Source of the DNA: Gemmatimonadota bacterium
GTDB lineage: Bacteria; JAAXHH01
Direction: 5' to 3'
Assembly (NCBI GenBank): GCA_026705925.1
Contig: JAPOZT010000029.1
Coordinates: 1-64,000, forward strand
Length of the DNA: 64,000 bases
Shown here: positions 1 to 7,427 of the stretch, piece after piece
Layout of the letters: each line of letters starts with the position of its first letter
Numbering within the stretch: position 1 is the stretch's first letter
Made by a program: the position numbers and the translations under genes
The notes under the pieces: generated by a model
The model's database searches: none
What the model was told of the DNA's origin: nothing
What the model saw: the letters and a program-made list of their open reading frames with translations, nothing else

Positions 1-288
1 ATGGGCCGAGACCGAACCCACCTCCACGAATCCGAAACCCGCCGAAGCAAGGCCCTTCATGGCGACGCCGTTCTTGTCGAACCCGGCGGCCAGGCCGACG
101 GGATTGGGAAAGGCGAGCCCACTGGCTTCCACCCTGAGCCGCGGATCGTCCACGGTGAGGAGACCCTGGAGTATTCTGCGCACGGGAGGAATGCGTCCCG
201 CCCTGCCGACCGCGGACAGCGTTGCACGATGGATCCACTCCGGGTCCAGGCGGAACAGCAGGGGACGAATGAGGGGGTAGAGAGACAT
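1..288 (-). CDS. pyrD: dihydroorotate dehydrogenase (quinone), N-terminal part
   Basis: Only the first 96 residues are in the window; the gene runs off the left edge. PyrD oxidises dihydroorotate to orotate in de novo pyrimidine synthesis. Directly visible: an N-terminal PLLFRLDPEWIH segment like the membrane-associating helix of class 2, quinone-linked enzymes, then FPNPVGLAAGFDKN at residues 60-73 and GFGFVEVGSV at 85-93, the family's FMN-barrel opening. The ATG at 288 gives the normal N-terminal length; no strong Shine-Dalgarno precedes it. A minus-strand intrinsic terminator lies 126 bases upstream, suggesting that transcription into pyrD may be attenuated. Family assignment is firm; the rest of the protein cannot be seen. 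Confidence 0.93.
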   Translation of the reverse strand, partial: MSLYPLIRPLLFRLDPEWIHRATLSAVGRAGRIPPVRRILQGLLTVDDPRLRVEASGLAFPNPVGLAAGFDKNGVAMKGLASAGFGFVEVGSVSAH

Positions 289-413
289 GGGCGGCGTGGT
301 CCTGAATGATCGTACGGGCCATGCCCGGAATCGTGCACCGGCCAAGGCGATCCGACCGAGGTTGTCGCTACGTCTATGCACGATTATACCCGGCCGCCAT
401 GGGGCGCAAGCAC

Positions 414-451
414 AAAAAAACCGGGCGCCCCTGGAAATACGAGACGCCCGG
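414..451 (-). terminator. intrinsic terminator upstream of pyrD
   Basis: Read on the minus strand, CCGGGCG and CGCCCGG form a 7-bp GC-only stem around a 17-base loop, followed at once by seven T. It lies between a 10-codon ORF and pyrD, so it either ends a short transcript or acts as an attenuator for pyrD. Confidence 0.75.
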
Positions 452-482
452 CTTGCGTCTGGAGGAATGTCAACTGATCAGA

Positions 483-515
483 TCAGTCGTCACACCTCCG
501 TTGTTCAGATATCAT
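483..515 (-). CDS. putative 10-codon leader peptide
   Basis: A micro-ORF encoding MISEQRRCDD. The case for translation is its ribosome-binding site: AAGGAAAGGAGGAATT lies directly before the ATG, one of the strongest in the window. The stop codon is followed by a palindromic stretch (CTGATCTGATCAG) and then, about 30 bases on, by the GC stem and T-tract terminator. The order strong SD, tiny ORF, hairpins, terminator, pyrD matches a leader-peptide attenuator. A chance ORF, or a free-standing small peptide gene ended by that terminator, are the alternatives. Confidence 0.4.
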   Translation of the reverse strand: MISEQRRCDD

Positions 516-585
516 AATTCCTCCTTTCCTTTTTTGCGCCGCCGTGCTGCAGTACGAGGCGCGGTCCATGCCGATGCATCAACAT

Positions 586-629
586 GCCGGATATGATCCG
601 GCGTCAATTCCCCGATCGAGCCGGGGAAT
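586..629. promoter_or_regulatory. two adjacent dyads in the pyrD upstream region
   Basis: Positions 586-602 are a perfect 7-bp inverted repeat with a 3-base spacer (GCCGGAT ATG ATCCGGC). Positions 607-629 are a perfect 8-bp stem (ATTCCCCG/CGGGGAAT) with a 7-base loop. The first could be an operator. The second could mark the 3' end of the enolase-superfamily gene at 719, but has no T-tract. A TTGACG at 607-602 on the minus strand has no good -10 partner. Apart from these, nothing is evident between 516 and 718. Confidence 0.35.
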
Positions 630-718
630 AACCCACAAGTCACACCATTTCATCGAGATAAGGAAATTCGAAACGCCTCCTGAGATTCCACGGGAGCGGA
701 TGCAGGTTACCCGGAAGT

Positions 719-1768
719 TCAGGTGTATTCCGGTCTCGGCGTGACGCCGAATCCCGGTCGGCCGGTCGGTGCAATGCGGCCTTCCGACACCACGGGCTCG
801 TCGAGCAGGACCGCGTCCTTCTCATCGCTCCACCGGTCCGGATGGGTCTCCGCCAGGTCCATGCAGTCCGTGGCCGCGATCAGGTGCAACCCCCAGATCT
901 CACCGCCGCGATGGGGGCATACGGGGACGCCGTGTGATCTCGCCAGGTCCACGATTCGCAGTCCGGCCGTTATACCGCCGCACCACGTGATATCGGGCTG
1001 CCACAGGTCCAGGGCGCCGGCACGGGCGATGGCGGCGAAAGCGTGGTGGGAGAAGTCATGCTCGCCGCCGGCCAGCAGCACCGGAGCCAGCCGGGACCGG
1101 AGTTCCGCCAGTTCGGTCAGATGGTCCGGTGTGACGAGATCCTCGAACCAGTAGGGCGCATATTCGTCCAGGTTCTCTCGCATCCGCAAGGCTACCCCGG
1201 CGTCCCAGGACATGTAGCAATCGAACATGAGCAGCGCGTCCCGGCCGAACATCTCCCTGCAACGGGCCGCCTGGACCACGGCCGTATCGTAGTCGGCCTC
1301 CGACCGCCACTGGTGCGATCGCTTCACCGCGGTATAGCCCAGGTCGCGGACCCGGGACAAATCGCCCCCCGTCGCGTAGGCGCGGATCCGGTCCTTCCTC
1401 AACCCCCCGATCAGATCATATACGGGCCGGCCCTCGGCCTTTCCGAGCAGATCCCACAGGGCCAGGTCGATCCCGCTCAGGGCCATGACCGCGATGCCGC
1501 CACGACCGTACGGCAGGGATTTGAAATAAAGGTGGTCCCAGACCCGGCGGATATCATCCACGCTTCCGATGGATCGGCCGATCAATGCATCGCGCAGATG
1601 ACCGTTGACGATCAGCTTGCCGGGCTCGCCGCCCCCGCCATACCCGTATCCGGTCACACCCGCGTCCGTATCCACCCGGACCACAATCTGCCAGTAGTAT
1701 TCCTGCCAGGCGCCCGTCCCTCTCTTGTCCCGTGACGGGTAGACGGCCTTGACGTCTGTGATCTTCAT
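719..1768 (-). CDS. enolase-superfamily (mandelate racemase/muconate lactonizing type) acid-sugar dehydratase
   Basis: A 349-residue cytoplasmic enzyme, typical length for the mandelate racemase subgroup, whose members abstract the alpha proton of a carboxylate sugar acid using Mg2+. After the capping domain the barrel motifs appear in order: AVKRSHQ (likely basic residue), MFDCYMSW and WFEDLV (acidic metal ligands), GGEHDF (third acidic position), DITWCGGIT, and HRGGEIWG with a candidate catalytic histidine. The substrate cannot be read from sequence; aldonates such as rhamnonate or galactonate are plausible. An in-frame upstream start at 1912 is rejected because it would run through tRNA-Val; the ATG at 1768 begins the family-typical MKITDVKAV. 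Lies alone downstream of the tRNA pair. Confidence 0.85.
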   Translation of the reverse strand: MKITDVKAVYPSRDKRGTGAWQEYYWQIVVRVDTDAGVTGYGYGGGGEPGKLIVNGHLRDALIGRSIGSVDDIRRVWDHLYFKSLPYGRGGIAVMALSGIDLALWDLLGKAEGRPVYDLIGGLRKDRIRAYATGGDLSRVRDLGYTAVKRSHQWRSEADYDTAVVQAARCREMFGRDALLMFDCYMSWDAGVALRMRENLDEYAPYWFEDLVTPDHLTELAELRSRLAPVLLAGGEHDFSHHAFAAIARAGALDLWQPDITWCGGITAGLRIVDLARSHGVPVCPHRGGEIWGLHLIAATDCMDLAETHPDRWSDEKDAVLLDEPVVSEGRIAPTGRPGFGVTPRPEYT

Positions 1769-1879
1769 TCCGTATTGGCAACATGCCGCAGATAACAGCA
1801 ACAGGTTGCGGATCGGGTGAGCATGAGAAACCCGGCCGGGGAGACCCGGGCCGGGCAGCTTTACAGTTCGGATTCGAAT

Positions 1880-1953
1880 GGGCGCTAGTGGGATCGAACC
1901 ACTGACCTCCACGATGTCAACGTGGCACTCTAACCATCTGAGCTAAGCGCCCT
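1880..1953 (-). tRNA. tRNA-Val (GAC anticodon)
   Basis: The minus strand folds as a standard cloverleaf: acceptor GGGCGCT pairs with AGCGCCC plus discriminator A; the D-arm contains TTAGCTCAGATGG; anticodon stem CCACG/CGTGG holds loop TTGACAT with anticodon GAC; the T-arm is GGTTCGATCC. CCA is not encoded. Confidence 0.96.
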
Positions 1954-1990
1954 GCAAATCAGCATTCACCAGTGTGTTCATGACCCCGAA

Positions 1991-2077
1991 TGCCGAGGGC
2001 CGGACTCGAACCGGCACGGACTATTGAGGTCCGGGAGATTTTAAGTCTCCTGTGTCTACCAATTCCACCACCCCGGC
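1991..2077 (-). tRNA. tRNA-Leu (TAA anticodon)
   Basis: An 87-nt class II tRNA on the minus strand. Acceptor GCCGGGG pairs with CCTCGGC plus discriminator A; anticodon stem GGAGA/TCTCC holds loop CTTAAAA with anticodon TAA; a long variable arm and the T-loop GGTTCGAGTCC follow. It is 37 bases upstream of tRNA-Val on the same strand, so the two are probably co-transcribed. Confidence 0.96.
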
Positions 2078-2205
2078 AAACCGTCCCCGGATCTCCCAAT
2101 ACAACTCCAACATGGTAGGGCGCGAGCCCATGCAAGTCAAGTGAAACTAGTCAACTGCCCGTCTCAGCCATACGTCGAGGTAACAGGTTGGAAACTCTTC
2201 ATTTG

Positions 2206-2820
2206 TTACTTTTTATTGTGCAATTGCACCCACTCAATGTCACCTGTAATGAGAAACTCATCGGCCCCAATCTTTGAAGTTGTACCATCTTCACGAATCC
2301 AATGAGCATCCTGAAGTGACAGACTGTGATCGGTGTCTCGGCTACTCATCCTCTTAGGCCAACCCACGAGTTTCTCACCGCTACCTAGTTTAATCACAAC
2401 CCAGCGGTTGGATAATCGAAATGCTCCATCCCATGGCCGCGCGTCATGAGATTGGCGAGTCAGTCCAAGTTTCCGTGGAATCCTCATCCAGTCTTTGTTT
2501 ATCGCCAATGACAAGAGAATCGATACGAATAGAGAGATTCCTGACAGCGCCAATATCCCTTCCCAGTCTACAGAAAGAAACATCAACTGTTGTTCATCAG
2601 ACGTAACCGGCTTCAATGTAACCTGAAGGCCGGGTAGGAAACCAGAATCGACAAAGTAAGAGTAGATGACATAAACGCCAAAACTCAACGCCAGGGCACG
2701 CACGATCAAGCGAAGCGGAACGTTTTCCCGTGTACCCGTTAGAAGCTCAACAAGAGCTACCACGAAGAATCCTGGAAGTAGTACAATCAGAATGTAGATC
2801 GCCTGAATGGAATTAGGCAT
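2206..2820 (-). CDS. small integral membrane protein, DUF6338-like
   Basis: About 204 residues from the ATG at 2820 (223 from an alternative start at 2877). The N-terminal half has three hydrophobic segments: AIYILIVLLPGFFVVALVEL, an ALALSFGVYVIYSYF segment, and ILALSGISLFVSILLSLAI. A soluble C-terminal domain with WVVIKLGSGEKLVGW and FLITGDIEWVQLH follows. LLPGF near the N terminus plus a C-terminal beta domain resembles DUF6338 proteins, some of which occur in accessory regions; this is recalled family knowledge. The start at 2820 overlaps the end of the preceding small gene by 8 bases, which suggests translational coupling. Base composition is clearly lower in GC than the backbone genes on either side. 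Function unknown. Confidence 0.6.
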   Translation of the reverse strand: MPNSIQAIYILIVLLPGFFVVALVELLTGTRENVPLRLIVRALALSFGVYVIYSYFVDSGFLPGLQVTLKPVTSDEQQLMFLSVDWEGILALSGISLFVSILLSLAINKDWMRIPRKLGLTRQSHDARPWDGAFRLSNRWVVIKLGSGEKLVGWPKRMSSRDTDHSLSLQDAHWIREDGTTSKIGADEFLITGDIEWVQLHNKK

Positions 2821-3010
2821 TCGAATTACTACCCTCATCTGTTGACGGGAACTGATCTGTCTGACTGTTCTCATCACTGCTTAGAGGAGGGTTTGGTGAA
2901 ATCATCTCCGGCGTAATCTCAGGCATGGTTTCGATTCCCGGTGAATCTTCGTTTACGCTTCTGATTTCAATATCGTTCCGATCCCTGGAAATGTGTCTCT
3001 CTTCAGTCAT
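2813..3010 (-). CDS. small acidic protein of unknown function
   Basis: A 65-residue, strongly acidic, Pro/Ser-rich peptide with no predicted membrane segment and probably disordered. It has an AGGAGA ribosome-binding site 7 bases before the ATG. Its stop overlaps the start of the downstream membrane-protein gene by 8 bases, so the two form a two-gene unit. I do not recognise a family. The SD and the overlap support a real gene more than the composition does. Confidence 0.5.
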   Translation of the reverse strand: MTEERHISRDRNDIEIRSVNEDSPGIETMPEITPEMISPNPPLSSDENSQTDQFPSTDEGSNSNA

Positions 3011-3218
3011 AACGGTCTCCTATGTCAATTCGATTGTATTTTGACTTAGTTTGGGATTTCGGTAGACGAAATGCTGAGTCCAGATTTCTGTGCTGGGTCA
3101 AGTACTGGCTTACATTCTCCGTATATTGAATTAGTCGCCAGAGACACAACAGACCCATCATCGAAAATGTAATCTGTTTATAAACTAAGGTCAAATCGCA
3201 CATATAAAACTGGAATCG

Positions 3219-4601
3219 TCAATCGGGACCCTCCCCCAGTGCCCCGGACCAGCACGCGAAGGGCCGTCCCTTTCGTTCGTCGTCCTTGAAGAAGGCCAGG
3301 TAGGTCATGACGTCGTAGGCGACGAAGGTGCGGCTTGAACGGGATGACCGGGCGAGGCGGTGCACCCGGCGCCACGTACCCGCGTTGAAGTAGGCCTGCG
3401 CTCCCCCGCGCCCGTTCCCCGACGCGACATCGAGGGGCACGATTTCGTGATGATGGGTGTGTCCGTATACCACGAAGCGGGCTTCGAGGTCCTCAATCGC
3501 TTTCTCCCTGGCCGCGTGGGCAAAGTAGGATTCCGCTGTATCGCCCGTCACCCTGTTCCACCATGCGCCCAGCGCACCGGACAGGCCCAGCGGGACGTCC
3601 CGCGTGAACCGGAGCGCGTACTCCAGCCTGTCCACGCGCTCGAAGGGGTTGAAAACCGAACCCCTTTCCCGTATGAAATCCAGGCCCAGGAAGTCGTCCA
3701 CCAGGCTGTTCCACGTATCCTTGACTTTCCCGGCCTGCATCGCGGACACGCCGTGTACATGCAGCAGCGCGTCGACCCAGACGGAGGCGGCGGCCAGCGG
3801 ACGGACGTTGTCCAGTTCGCGCAGGCTTTCGATAAAGGTCCGGGGAAGCAGCGAGCCCATGCGGTTGCGGACTTCAAAGGGGAATCGATTCAACAGCTCG
3901 ATCACGATCGCGTCTCCCAGGGAGGGTTGGTCCCGCGATCCGGAGAAGTTGAACGGATCGTAGATATCGCCATGGCACGCCCGGACTCCGTGCGCCCGCA
4001 GTATCCCGTCAATGCGGGCCGACTCTTCGGGCTCGTGGGGGAAGGGCTGTTCAGGGTCGTTTTCGAGTGCCAGGGCGGCTGCGACCTTTCTGCGATGGAG
4101 CTGGCAGGATCGACCGGGGATGCTGTAGAACCAATCGTGGTTCCCCACCATGTAGTGGATGCCGACCTCGACCGGCAGGCCGGGTTCGGATGGCCGGGGG
4201 TCTCCATTGGCGCCACCGGGCGGAGGCAGCAGGAGACCACCGGGTTCGGCCAGGTTCCTGAGGCAAGTGAGCGCCGATTCGTTGTGCGCCAGGATAGCGG
4301 TGGTTATGTCGTTCAGTTTGCCGATGAAAGGCAGATCATCAGGATCGCTCCAGGGGCGCGGACCGTGGTCTTGCTCCAGCCACGCGGTGGACCTGAGGAC
4401 GTCCAGGATATCGCCAAGAAGAAGGATGTCGATTCGTTCGATCGGCTGGTACCGGCCTCCCTTGCGCCATGAGGCCGCGATGGCCATGTCCCGGACCCGC
4501 CTGGAAAAAATCCGAAAGGCGTTTTCCTTGATGGTCTGCCCGGTCGTGCCGTCGGTAAGGTGTAGGTCGCTGATGATTACTATCATGAAGGTTCTTGTCA
4601 T
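3219..4601 (-). CDS. calcineurin-like metallophosphoesterase
   Basis: A 460-residue protein with all motifs of the binuclear metallophosphoesterase fold in order: SDLHL near the N terminus, LLGDILD at about 61-67, GNHDWF at about 157, CHGDIYDPFNF at about 215, and VYGHTHHHEI in the last quarter. The family hydrolyses phosphomonoesters or phosphodiesters; the substrate here is unknown. It is longer than minimal family members because of a helical insertion between the HGD and GHTHHH motifs. There is no signal peptide, so it is probably cytosolic. Its ATG at 4601 overlaps the stop of the upstream gene by 4 bases (ATGA), so the two are probably made together and may act together. An internal ATG at 4586 is a weaker alternative start. 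Confidence 0.88.
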   Translation of the reverse strand: MTRTFMIVIISDLHLTDGTTGQTIKENAFRIFSRRVRDMAIAASWRKGGRYQPIERIDILLLGDILDVLRSTAWLEQDHGPRPWSDPDDLPFIGKLNDITTAILAHNESALTCLRNLAEPGGLLLPPPGGANGDPRPSEPGLPVEVGIHYMVGNHDWFYSIPGRSCQLHRRKVAAALALENDPEQPFPHEPEESARIDGILRAHGVRACHGDIYDPFNFSGSRDQPSLGDAIVIELLNRFPFEVRNRMGSLLPRTFIESLRELDNVRPLAAASVWVDALLHVHGVSAMQAGKVKDTWNSLVDDFLGLDFIRERGSVFNPFERVDRLEYALRFTRDVPLGLSGALGAWWNRVTGDTAESYFAHAAREKAIEDLEARFVVYGHTHHHEIVPLDVASGNGRGGAQAYFNAGTWRRVHRLARSSRSSRTFVAYDVMTYLAFFKDDERKGRPFACWSGALGEGPD

Positions 4602-5431
4602 CCATCCCGCTGGGTGAGGTCGAAACCGATCATGTATGATCCACCGGTGCCACGGCCGTGGACTGTCATGCGGGCCTTTTCACCATCGGTCAATTCCCCG
4701 AGCGGGGTTGAGCCCCTGAAGAGGATCGCGTCGCCGCCCGCAATCTTCTTCAGGAGGAAGGACTGCAGGTCGTCCGCGGCGCTGCCCAGGGATTCGGGCA
4801 GGTTCAGGGGCAGGTTTTCCGGGATCGTTCCCTTGATCCTGCCGATGACGGCTTCGACGATCCCGCCCAGGAATTCCTTGATCTTGTCCCAGGCGTCCCT
4901 GCGGTCCACGTCGAACACCTTGAACTGTATGGAATGGATACGCTTCCCCCGCACCAACAGGATCAACTTGTCCCAATCGTCTATCGCCTTCATTTCGAAC
5001 CGGCCGCACCGGTCGGGTGTGCCTTCTCCAATCCTGAGATTCTCCTCCCCGGCGCTTCGTACGTAATTCGGCTTGCCCGACCTCCCGGTATCACATTCCC
5101 AGAAGGTGTCGAGGCTCGGCATCACGGCATGTTCGGTGGCAAACTGGCTTCGGTGGTTTATAAAGCGCAGATCGACGACGAAGCGGAAATTGGCCTTGTT
5201 GTTCGGAAGATCCGCGGGAAACAGAAAATCCGTGAGCGTGAACTCATAGAGCGGCAAGGAGATGCTCCGCGTATGCACACGTGTGCGTAACCGGTCAAAA
5301 AAAAGTACGACTCGGCATTCCCTGTTCAAGCAGGAAGACGGATGGGATACCACGAGGCACCAGGACAATCGACGTCTTGCAGATCGGATCCATCCGTGAG
5401 TCGATACATCGGAAGGAGCCGGACCGGACAA
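4598..5431 (-). CDS. unknown protein coupled to the metallophosphoesterase
   Basis: Up to 277 residues, but the N terminus is doubtful: the ORF reaches into the hairpin after the HU gene, and its first 40 or so residues are low-complexity Arg/Ser/Cys with no SD. A more natural start is near 5240-5280, for example a TTG with GGAG 8 bases upstream that begins LPLYEFTLTDFLF. The remainder has beta-rich stretches (FRFVVDLRFI, LILLVRGKRIHSIQFKVFDV), an amphipathic segment around EFLGGIVEAVIGRIKG, and a C-terminal strand ending IGFDLTQRDG. I recognise no family. The ATGA overlap with the downstream phosphoesterase is the main clue: perhaps a substrate-binding or regulatory partner. Confidence 0.6.
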   Translation of the reverse strand: MSGPAPSDVSTHGWIRSARRRLSWCLVVSHPSSCLNRECRVVLFFDRLRTRVHTRSISLPLYEFTLTDFLFPADLPNNKANFRFVVDLRFINHRSQFATEHAVMPSLDTFWECDTGRSGKPNYVRSAGEENLRIGEGTPDRCGRFEMKAIDDWDKLILLVRGKRIHSIQFKVFDVDRRDAWDKIKEFLGGIVEAVIGRIKGTIPENLPLNLPESLGSAADDLQSFLLKKIAGGDAILFRGSTPLGELTDGEKARMTVHGRGTGGSYMIGFDLTQRDG

Positions 5432-5446
5432 TACGACCGGACCGGC
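5418..5446 (-). terminator. GC-rich hairpin downstream of HU
   Basis: Arms at 5418-5429 and 5435-5446 pair over 12 positions with two A-A mismatches around a 5-base loop, 30 bases past the HU stop codon. No T-tract follows, so it is at best a weak or Rho-assisted terminator or an mRNA 3' stabiliser. Confidence 0.35.
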
Positions 5447-5475
5447 CCCTGTAATTCGAGTTTAGCCTATGGCGT

Positions 5476-5748
5476 TTAGCCTATGGCGTCTTTCAAAGCT
5501 TTGCCGGCCGTAAACTTGGCCACGTTTCTCGCCGCGATCGTAATGGACTCGCCCGTACCGGGATTTCGCCCCTGGCGAGCAGCGCGGTTCGATACGCTGA
5601 ACGTGCCGAAGCCGATCAGCGTGACGGAATCGCCGTCGCTGAGACTGCTCTTGATGGCGTCGAGTGCTGCGGCGACTGCGGCGTCGGCTTGCGCTTTGGA
5701 CAACCCAGTAGCATCAGCAACCTTACCGGCCAATTCTGTGCGATTCAT
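5476..5748 (-). CDS. hup: HU-family DNA-binding protein
   Basis: A 90-residue histone-like protein of exactly the family length. The N-terminal helices open MNRTELAGKVADATGLSKAQ; the beta-arm region contains LIGFGTFSVSNRAARQGRNPGTGE, where GFGTF and GRNPxTGE are the HU/IHF signature; the C terminus VAKFTAGKALKDAI packs back on the body. It binds and bends DNA as a dimer in the nucleoid. A GGAGGG ribosome-binding site lies 6 bases before the ATG. The gene is monocistronic, with about 230 bases of lower-GC leader region to the divergent ATP-grasp gene. Confidence 0.96.
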   Translation of the reverse strand: MNRTELAGKVADATGLSKAQADAAVAAALDAIKSSLSDGDSVTLIGFGTFSVSNRAARQGRNPGTGESITIAARNVAKFTAGKALKDAIG

Positions 5749-5986
5749 TGATTACCCTCCAGATGAAATAATGGGAGTAATGCACCCGATAGAGTGCGAG
5801 AATTCCCGCGACAGACCGTTAAAAGGTCCTGTGCTTGCGGGTGAATTACGTGAAATGTACGTGCAATATATTTCGTTCGCTATTTCGTAAGCAAGTTTTT
5901 TTTCGCTATACCTGTGTATGGTACTGCGACAGGACGGGCGATTTCATTGATTTCGATCTACGAAACTTCTATTTTTCAATCTAATC

Positions 5987-7321
5987 ATGCCAGCAGAAAA
6001 TCCATCCAAAAGACTGCTTCTCCTGATGCCGACGACGACCTATCGCGCGCATCCGTTTCTGGAAGCGGCGCGCCGTATGAACCTTGAAGTCGTCGTGGGA
6101 TCTGACTTCTGCAAGGTACTGGCGGAGGAGTGGGACGTCCCGCTGTCGCTCAGGCTCCGCTACGTGTCGCAGGCCGTGGATGAGATCGTGGACTACGCCC
6201 GTGAACATCCCCTCGACGCCATCGTACCCGTCGACGACTATACCACCGAAATCGCCGCCCGGGCGTGTAAGGTCCTCGGCCTGCCGCACAACTCGCCCGA
6301 AGCAGCCATCGCCGCGCGCAACAAGTACCGCATGCGTGAAATGCTCTCGGCCGCAGGGATTTGGTGCCCCTGTTTCGCCCGGTTCGACCTGTCGCTTCCC
6401 GTCGAGGAAATCGCGCTGGAACAGCGATACCCCTGCGTGCTCAAGCCCGTCCTGCTATCGGGCAGCCGTGGGGTAATCCGGGCCGACTCGCCGGACGGCT
6501 TCATCGAAGCATTCCGCAGGATCGGCCGCATACTCGAAAGCGCGTCGGACCGGCCTCCGAGCCTCGATCCCGACGCCCACCGCATCATGGTGGAGTCCTA
6601 CATGCCCGGCCGGGAGGTGGCCCTGGAAGGCCTGTTGAACGACGGCCGCCTGTGCGTGCTCGCCCTGTTCGACAAGCCCGATCTCCTGGAGGGACCTTTT
6701 TTCGAAGAGACGATCTACGTCACGCCATCGCGCTTGCCCAAAGAGACGCAGGAGGCCGTGTCCGATACCGTCCAGCGGGCTTCCACGGCCGTGGGGCTCA
6801 CGGAAGGACCGGTCCATGCCGAATTGCGGGTCCACCACGGCGAGGCCCGGATCATCGAGATCGCGGGCCGGTCCATAGGCGGCCTCTGCTCGCGCGTCCT
6901 GGAATACGGACTGGGGGTGTCCCTGGAGGAACTTATACTGCGCCATGCCCTGGGGCAGGACGTGGACGGCGTCGACCGCAATGCGCAGGGACGCAGCGGA
7001 GCGGATCGCGGGACGGATGGTCTCGACCGGCAGGTCGAAGCGGGCAAAAATCCGGGGGCCGCGGGCGTGATGATGCTGCCGGTGCCGGAAGGCGGATTGT
7101 TCCAGGGATACGACGGCGTCGAGGAGGCGAAGAAGACCCCGGGCGTGGAGGACGTGGTCGTCACCGCGAAGGAAGGCGACATGCTGACCCCATTGCCGGA
7201 AGGGGCCGGCTACCCCGGTTTCATATTTGCCAAAGGGGATGAACCAGGCCAGGTCGAGCAGGTCCTCCGTAAGGCTCATGGCCGGCTTCAAATGCGCGTC
7301 AAGACGGTCCTGGCTACGTAG
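5987..7321 (+). CDS. ATP-grasp carboxylate-amine ligase
   Basis: A 444-residue ATP-grasp enzyme of the type that couples ATP hydrolysis to carboxylate-amine (or carboxylate-thiol) bond formation through an acyl phosphate. The N-terminal pre-grasp domain contains LLLLMPTTTYRAHPFLEAAR and IVPVDDY. The grasp fold shows YPCVLKPVLLSGSRGV (nucleotide-binding lysine and loop), VESYMPGREVALEG, and the metal-binding EIAGRSIGGLCSR. The C-terminal domain resembles that of L-amino-acid ligases and similar biotin-carboxylase-like proteins. An approximately 35-residue Arg/Gly/Asp-rich linker at about 325-355 looks like an insertion. Substrate unknown. The M32 carboxypeptidase follows 106 bases downstream on the same strand; a dipeptide link between the two is speculative. 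Confidence 0.8.
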   Translation: MPAENPSKRLLLLMPTTTYRAHPFLEAARRMNLEVVVGSDFCKVLAEEWDVPLSLRLRYVSQAVDEIVDYAREHPLDAIVPVDDYTTEIAARACKVLGLPHNSPEAAIAARNKYRMREMLSAAGIWCPCFARFDLSLPVEEIALEQRYPCVLKPVLLSGSRGVIRADSPDGFIEAFRRIGRILESASDRPPSLDPDAHRIMVESYMPGREVALEGLLNDGRLCVLALFDKPDLLEGPFFEETIYVTPSRLPKETQEAVSDTVQRASTAVGLTEGPVHAELRVHHGEARIIEIAGRSIGGLCSRVLEYGLGVSLEELILRHALGQDVDGVDRNAQGRSGADRGTDGLDRQVEAGKNPGAAGVMMLPVPEGGLFQGYDGVEEAKKTPGVEDVVVTAKEGDMLTPLPEGAGYPGFIFAKGDEPGQVEQVLRKAHGRLQMRVKTVLAT

Positions 7322-7427
7322 CGGGGATCGATACGGCCTGACGCGCGGGGGAGATCCGTGCCGCCCACGAAGGTTCTTGAACAGGCGAAATCGGCAGAGC
7401 TGGTACCAAACAAGGGAGATTATAACC

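Noticed and set aside
1..309. 102-codon plus-strand ORF at the left edge
   Set aside because: It is antisense to the clear PyrD N-terminal signature on the minus strand.
1769..1912. N-terminal extension of the enolase-superfamily gene
   Set aside because: Would overlap tRNA-Val; the ATG at 1768 gives the family-typical N terminus.
3003..3203. 66-codon minus-strand ORF upstream of the small acidic gene
   Set aside because: No SD, overlaps the acidic gene's start and RBS, and has no recognisable features.
3360..4472. 370-codon plus-strand ORF opposite the metallophosphoesterase
   Set aside because: Antisense of a gene with complete catalytic motifs.
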